Source: Candidatus Woesearchaeota archaeon
GTDB taxonomy: Archaea > Nanobdellota > Nanobdellia > Woesearchaeales > JACRKL01
NCBI GenBank assembly: GCA_016219795.1
Contig: JACRKK010000069.1
Location: forward strand, 1-17,812
DNA length: 17,812 nt
Direction of reading: 5' to 3'
A program made the translations under genes and the position numbers. The notes under the pieces were generated by a model. The model was given only the letters and a program-made list of their open reading frames with translations. It searched no databases and was not told the origin of the DNA. The stretch's first letter is position 1; every line of letters begins with the position of its first letter. Below, piece after piece: positions 14,416 through 17,812 of the stretch.

Positions 14416-14820
14416 ATGGATGAAGCAAAAATAAAAGAAGCGTATATGGAAATGCAAGTGTACGAACAGCAGATGAAAGCCATGCAGCAGCAGCTTGAGG
14501 CGGTGGACACCCAGATGCAGGAGATTATGGCAGTCAAGGAATCACTGTCCCAGCTTAAGAATGTAAAGCCACAGAGTCCCATCAAAGTCCCCCTCACCAA
14601 TGGCATTTTCATTGAGGGCAAGATCACAGACACCAACGCGCTGTATGTCAATGTCGGGGCAAATGTGGTGGTCAAAAAGGATATTGCCGGCGCCACATCC
14701 ATGATGGATGAACAGCTGCATGAGATAACACAGGTGCGGGCGCAGATGATTATGCAATTGCAGCAGATGCAGATGCTCTTCAAAACCCACAAAAAAGAAC
14801 TAAAGAAGATGATGGAATAA
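14416..14820 (+). CDS. pfdA: Prefoldin alpha subunit
   Basis: Subunit of the hexameric prefoldin chaperone (two alpha, four beta), which captures unfolded proteins and hands them to the thermosome. The 134-residue sequence has the class architecture: an N-terminal coiled coil rich in Gln, Met and Glu (about 5-50, for example YEQQMKAMQQQLEAVDTQMQ), a central beta region with the hairpins SPIKVPLTNGIFIEGKI (54-70) and ALYVNVGANVVVKKDI (75-90), and a C-terminal coiled coil (about 95-134). It is 4 nt from prs and overlaps the ftsY start by one base, a coupling typical of archaeal pfdA-ftsY pairs. The beta subunit is not in this window. Confidence 0.95.
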   Translation: MDEAKIKEAYMEMQVYEQQMKAMQQQLEAVDTQMQEIMAVKESLSQLKNVKPQSPIKVPLTNGIFIEGKITDTNALYVNVGANVVVKKDIAGATSMMDEQLHEITQVRAQMIMQLQQMQMLFKTHKKELKKMME

Positions 14821-16301
14821 TGTTTGGATTTCTCAAGGACAAACTCAAGAAGGCGGTTTCCTCCTTTAGCAAAAAAGTTGAGGAAGAAGCAAAAGTAATT
14901 GAAGTAGAAGAAGTTGTAGAGCAACCGAAGTCAGCACCCAAGAAGACAGAATATATGCACAAGAAAGAGCAGACACTTCCACAGAAAAAAGAAGAAATAA
15001 CAAAAGTGCCCTCTGTACAGGAAGAAGAGCCGGCGACGGAAAAAAAATCCTTTTTTGGCAGGCTGAAAGAAAAAATTGTCGGAAAAAAAGAAGAGCCTGC
15101 ACCTATAGAACTAAAAGAAATTCTGTCTGAGAAGCAAGCTGAAGTGAAAGAAGCATTGCCTGAGAAAAAAGTGGTACCACCTGCTCCAAAAAAAGAAGAA
15201 CGCACCATACCTCCTCTTCTCAAAAAAATAGAGGCAAAAGTAACTGCTGCACCAAAACCTGTCTTTAAAGAAGAAATCCCAGCAATTCCAGAAAAAAAAG
15301 AACAGCCGGTTCCAATATCTGCACCTCCTCAAGAGCATAAACCTGCTGCTGCAGCACCACAAACCAAGGAAGTGCCTGTAGAAAGACCCACAGAAGAAAA
15401 AGCAGAGGAATCTGCTGAAAAAAAATCATTCTTCGGCCTGATTAAGGAGAAAATAACCAAACAGGTAATCTCCGAGGAAAAGTTTGAAGAGCTGTTCTTT
15501 GATCTGGAGATGGTTCTTCTAGAAAATAATGTTGCAGTCGAAGTCATTGATAAGATAAAACTGGACTTGAAAAAAGAGATTGTGGACGTGCCCATTACCC
15601 GAGGAAAGATAGGTGATGCAATCCTTGATGCGCTCAAGAAAAGCGTGAAGGATGTGCTTTCTGTCAGAAGTGAGGATATCGTACAGAAAATAAAGGCAAA
15701 ACATGACCGCCCTTTTGTCATGGTCTTTGTGGGTGTGAACGGCTCAGGCAAGACAACAACCATTGCAAAAGTGGTACATCTGCTGCAGCAAAAGGGATTG
15801 AAATCAGTGATTGCAGCAAGCGATACATTCCGGGCTGCAGCCATGGAACAACTGCAGAAGCATGCAGATGCGCTCGGCGTGAAACTGATCAAGCACGACT
15901 ATGGCTCAGATCCTGCAGCTGTCGCCTTTGACGCCATTGCCCACGCCAAGGCAAAAGGTGTGGATGTAGTTATGATAGACACTGCCGGAAGACTTCATAG
16001 CAACGAAAATCTCATGGAAGAGCTCAAAAAAGTGGTGCGTGTCGCAAAGCCAGACCTGACGATTTTCATTGGAGAATCCATCACCGGCAACGATTGCGTG
16101 GAACAGGCACGCCAGTTTAATTTAGCAACCAATATCCACGGTATCATTCTCTCCAAAGCTGATGTTGATGAAAAAGGCGGTGCTGCATTATCTGTCTCCT
16201 ACGTCACAGGAAAACCTGTCCTGTATCTGGGCACAGGCCAGCGCTATCAGGATTTAGAGCCCTTTGACCCCGACAAGATTATGGGGAGTATGGGACTTTG
16301 A
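14820..16301 (+). CDS. ftsY: Signal recognition particle receptor FtsY with long N-terminal A domain
   Basis: SRP-family GTPase that docks SRP-ribosome complexes at the membrane for co-translational insertion. The N domain begins near residue 203 (SFFGLIKEKITKQVISEEKF). The G domain carries the P-loop GVNGSGKTTT (305-314), DTFRAAAMEQL (335-345), DTAGR (387-391), ESITGNDCVEQARQF (419-433), the guanine-specificity motif SKAD (445-448, usually TKxD), DEKGGAALS (450-458) and GTGQRYQDLEPFDP (471-484). About 200 residues of Lys/Glu/Pro-rich sequence precede it; archaeal FtsY proteins usually have a much shorter A region, and the 493-residue total is close to E. coli FtsY. Within this region an FFG-(L)-K-E-K motif occurs at 77-85 and again at 203-211, with a related FGFLKDKLKK at the N-terminus. 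The start codon overlaps the pfdA stop (TAATG). Confidence 0.95.
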   Translation: MFGFLKDKLKKAVSSFSKKVEEEAKVIEVEEVVEQPKSAPKKTEYMHKKEQTLPQKKEEITKVPSVQEEEPATEKKSFFGRLKEKIVGKKEEPAPIELKEILSEKQAEVKEALPEKKVVPPAPKKEERTIPPLLKKIEAKVTAAPKPVFKEEIPAIPEKKEQPVPISAPPQEHKPAAAAPQTKEVPVERPTEEKAEESAEKKSFFGLIKEKITKQVISEEKFEELFFDLEMVLLENNVAVEVIDKIKLDLKKEIVDVPITRGKIGDAILDALKKSVKDVLSVRSEDIVQKIKAKHDRPFVMVFVGVNGSGKTTTIAKVVHLLQQKGLKSVIAASDTFRAAAMEQLQKHADALGVKLIKHDYGSDPAAVAFDAIAHAKAKGVDVVMIDTAGRLHSNENLMEELKKVVRVAKPDLTIFIGESITGNDCVEQARQFNLATNIHGIILSKADVDEKGGAALSVSYVTGKPVLYLGTGQRYQDLEPFDPDKIMGSMGL

Positions 16302-16313
16302 ATTGAGATATCG

Positions 16314-16655
16314 TTAGTACCCATGGGTGAGAAGTGCTTCCGCAATTTTCTGTCCTGCAATCCCTGCTGCTGCCTTAAAATTGTGTTTTCCACCGGTGTA
16401 TAATGTGTTGAACAGATAAAGTCCTGCGACATCATTGACGTCAGTAAGATAGAATTTGCCGGTGTTTCTGTCCAAAAGCCAGTCCGAGGCAGCATGCAGG
16501 ACGCCATACTTTGCAAATGCGCGTGCTGTTCTACTTGCAAGATCTTCAAGTTCACTAGGAAGTCCATCAGAAGGATGTGCAGCTAGTATAACGCGATCCT
16601 CAGGAGTCAGTGGACGCGGATTGCTCCCCCAAGTAAGCGGGATCTGGATTCCCCC
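16314..16655 (-). CDS. C-terminal part of the ATP-grasp protein, in the -1 frame
   Basis: This minus-strand frame carries the missing end of the interrupted ATP-grasp gene. Starting at the G run it reads GGIQIPLTWGSNPRPLTPED, continues through LEDLASRTARAFAKYGVLHA, SDWLLDRNTGKFYLTDVND and GLYLFNTLYTGGKHN, and ends THGY at TAA (16314-16316): 113 residues. The (D)-x-N pair in LTDVND matches the metal-binding Asp/Glu-x-Asn of ATP-grasp folds. The first part of the gene lacks such a pair, so the two frames together make one complete protein of 441 residues. There is no start codon or ribosome-binding site of its own. Stops of this frame and of ftsY are 12 nt apart, converging. Confidence 0.75.
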   Translation of the reverse strand, partial: GGIQIPLTWGSNPRPLTPEDRVILAAHPSDGLPSELEDLASRTARAFAKYGVLHAASDWLLDRNTGKFYLTDVNDVAGLYLFNTLYTGGKHNFKAAAGIAGQKIAEALLTHGY

Positions 16656-17638
16656 TTTTTTTTATTGGAGGTTATCTTTTTGAAACCCATATAGAGGGGG
16701 TTGGGCGAATGATCAGGGAGATGTGTTTGTCCATATGCCTGATCTGCTGTGTAAAGAGGGTATCGCCTTTCTGAAAAAATACGTTCATCATCACCATGAG
16801 AGGATGCTGCAAGCACTGCACCAATGACCGCACCATTCCCCACAGTATATATCCTGTAATGCGTAAATCTCTGGCTTGGTGTTTCTATAAATTGTTCAAG
16901 AATATAATCTCTGGTATTAGGGGCCCCCTCAAAGTCAAGCTGCGCGTATATTTCGGGATCAAAAAAACGCTTGAGCTGGTCGATATCCTCAATAAAGTAG
17001 ACTCCTGAGCCACCATCACACTCCGTATGCTTAAGCACAACAGGCAAAGCAAAACTGCCTGCAAGAAACTCATCAACCTCCCACCCTTGCGGAACCGGAA
17101 TACCTGCCGCTTGTGCAATTTCCCTGGCTTTTCTTTTGGTGGTGAATTGTATCTTGGGACTAAGAAACTGCGCATGGGCGAGATGGTCGGTGAGCACCAT
17201 ATCCTGCACAACATCTCCTATATTCCTCTCACCGCTGCCTTCATATGATAACTCAATTAACATATCAAAATCGCCGGGAAACCAGCGCGAAGAGATTCCC
17301 ATGGAATCAACAGGAGCATGTTCAAAATACAGTTCACGGGCAAAGCGGGAAGAATCAAAAAAGACAAGGTCTGCCTCTCCAAGCAACTCTGAGAATTCTG
17401 CTCTGCTCATTGCTGCTATTTTTCTGTAGGGCAGCTCTGTAACGGAGACTCCAGCACGAGAGAGTCCAGTTATGATGCTCCTGTCTGTGTGGGTCATCAT
17501 ATCAAGATTTGATTGGAGGTTAGATTCAGCCTGAGAGAGGGGGGTGCTTCCCAGAGGATCGTCTGATAAGCGGTCAGTCAGACTTCTGTAAACCTGCCTG
17601 CTGGTTCCATAGGTAAAAACAACTCGTTCAATCTCCAT
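16607..17638 (-). CDS. ATP-grasp domain protein, zero-frame portion (interrupted by frameshift)
   Basis: A 343-codon frame encoding the N-terminal and central parts of a RimK-like ATP-grasp enzyme, a fold that ligates a carboxylate to an amine or thiol via an acyl-phosphate. An N-terminal pre-ATP-grasp domain (about 1-155) is followed by the linker helix KRKAREIAQAAGIPVPQGWE (168-187), the ATP-binding strand PVVLKHTECDGGSGVYFI (199-216, with Lys203 and a Gly-rich loop), DYILEQFIE (244-252) and FTHYRIYTVGNGAVIGAVLA (258-277). After GFKKITSNKKK (318-328) this frame degenerates into 15 Arg/Gly/Ser-rich residues and stops, while the proper C-terminus continues in the -1 frame. The substrate is not recognisable. 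The promoter predicts a leaderless mRNA starting at ATG 17638. Confidence 0.82.
   Translation of the reverse strand: MEIERVVFTYGTSRQVYRSLTDRLSDDPLGSTPLSQAESNLQSNLDMMTHTDRSIITGLSRAGVSVTELPYRKIAAMSRAEFSELLGEADLVFFDSSRFARELYFEHAPVDSMGISSRWFPGDFDMLIELSYEGSGERNIGDVVQDMVLTDHLAHAQFLSPKIQFTTKRKAREIAQAAGIPVPQGWEVDEFLAGSFALPVVLKHTECDGGSGVYFIEDIDQLKRFFDPEIYAQLDFEGAPNTRDYILEQFIETPSQRFTHYRIYTVGNGAVIGAVLAASSHGDDERIFSERRYPLYTADQAYGQTHLPDHSPNPLYMGFKKITSNKKKGESRSRLLGGAIRVH
16651..16663 (-). other. A8-G5 run: frameshift site within the ATP-grasp gene
   Basis: On the minus strand the codons are AAT AAA AAA AAG GGG GAA. This places A_AAA_AAG, the bacterial dnaX-type slippery heptamer, in the correct zero frame. 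A -1 slip gives AAG GGG GGA ATC and restores the conserved C-terminus. A short GGGA/TCCC stem follows at once. One missing A in the sequence, or polymerase slippage on A8, would give the same effect. Confidence 0.7.
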
Positions 17639-17661
17639 TCTTACTAAGAGGTGACGATTTC

Positions 17662-17669
17662 ATTTTAAA
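17662..17669 (-). promoter_or_regulatory. TATA-like box for the ATP-grasp gene
   Basis: On the minus strand this reads TTTAAAAT, centred 27-28 nt upstream of ATG 17638. No ribosome-binding site is visible between the two, so a leaderless mRNA is predicted. Confidence 0.5.
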
Positions 17670-17679
17670 TCTTGCGTAA

Positions 17680-17747
17680 AAAGAAAATTGGCCACCGTCG
17701 GTCAATAGACCGACGGCATTCTCGCTTCGCTCGGGCCAATTTTCTTT
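17680..17747. repeat. Nested GC-rich inverted repeat (hairpin)
   Basis: The outer arms AAAGAAAATTGGCC (17680-17693) and GGCCAATTTTCTTT (17734-17747) are perfect complements. Inside them CCGTCGGTC (17695-17703) and GACCGACGG (17708-17716) pair around an AATA loop, followed by the Arg-codon-like CTCGCTTCGCTCG. It could end a leftward gene beyond the window edge; it lies directly upstream of the ATP-grasp promoter. Confidence 0.55.
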
Positions 17748-17796
17748 AATAGCAAATTGCTTGGAATTTGAAGTATTTTAGTCGTAATTTGCTATT
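17748..17796. repeat. AT-rich inverted repeat adjoining the nested hairpin
   Basis: AATAGCAAATT (17748-17758) and AATTTGCTATT (17786-17796) are perfect complements with a 27-nt loop, starting at the base after the nested hairpin. The loop contains GGAATTTGAA and TTTTAGTC, both also found in hairpin 1 at 92-119. Confidence 0.5.
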
Positions 17797-17812
17797 TAGC
17801 GAAACACACAAA

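Noticed and set aside
15329..15892. A 187-codon minus-strand open frame opposite ftsY
   Set aside because: It is antisense to the FtsY N and G domains. Its Ser/Phe-rich composition is what reverse translation of Lys/Glu codons gives.
16247..16567. A 106-codon minus-strand frame overlapping the ATP-grasp tail
   Set aside because: It is in neither the zero frame nor the -1 frame of the ATP-grasp gene and reads as motif-free sequence. The competing frame 16314-16655 encodes the conserved C-terminus.
17639..17812. A tRNA or snoRNA-like gene in the right-hand intergenic region
   Set aside because: No cloverleaf, T-arm consensus or C/D box pairs could be found; only the inverted repeats and a TATA-like box are supported.

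Overview
The window reads as a moderate-GC archaeal chromosome segment. The diagnostic genes are translation factor aIF6, prefoldin alpha and the SRP receptor FtsY, in that order, which is a characteristically archaeal neighbourhood. TATA-like boxes sit about 27-29 nt upstream of several start codons, as expected for archaeal promoters giving leaderless or nearly leaderless mRNAs. Surface proteins built from Cys-rich modules and dense N-glycosylation sequons, together with compact gene spacing, suggest a DPANN-like lineage (for example Woesearchaeota), but that placement is inference.

Layout. (1) 1-201: the last 32 codons of a plus-strand gene converge on a minus-strand phosphohexomutase (202-2334). 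Two tandem hairpins with compensating base changes lie between them. (2) 2412-4608: an operon of two tandem GIDE-domain membrane proteins and LemA, ending in T tracts. (3) 4642-5865: a minus-strand MDR-type dehydrogenase. (4) 5991-10291: a cell-surface cassette of a PsbP-like lipoprotein, a large anchored M64-type metallopeptidase and a type I membrane protein. The first two share a roughly 120-residue beta-rich domain that I do not recognise, present three times in total. (5) 10297-11668: orotidine-5'-phosphate decarboxylase (pyrF) and a LOG/SLOG-type protein. These follow the surface cassette closely and may be co-transcribed with it. (6) 11777-16301: an unrecognised 303-residue protein, then aIF6, a bacterial-type PRPP synthetase, prefoldin alpha and FtsY. 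(7) 16314-17638, minus strand: an ATP-grasp enzyme whose last quarter lies in the -1 frame after an A8 run. (8) 17639-17812: its promoter and two further hairpins.

Functional themes. PRPP synthetase and pyrF belong to pyrimidine nucleotide synthesis. aIF6, prefoldin and FtsY cover ribosome assembly, folding and membrane targeting of nascent proteins. LemA/GIDE and the M64 cassette are envelope systems. No CRISPR array, insertion sequence, tRNA or rRNA was seen, and there is no clear defence locus.

The best candidates for something undescribed are the shared domain of the surface cassette, the frameshifted ATP-grasp at a dnaX-like slippery heptamer, the covarying tandem hairpins at 88-169, and the three membrane-targeting-like motifs in an unusually long archaeal FtsY.
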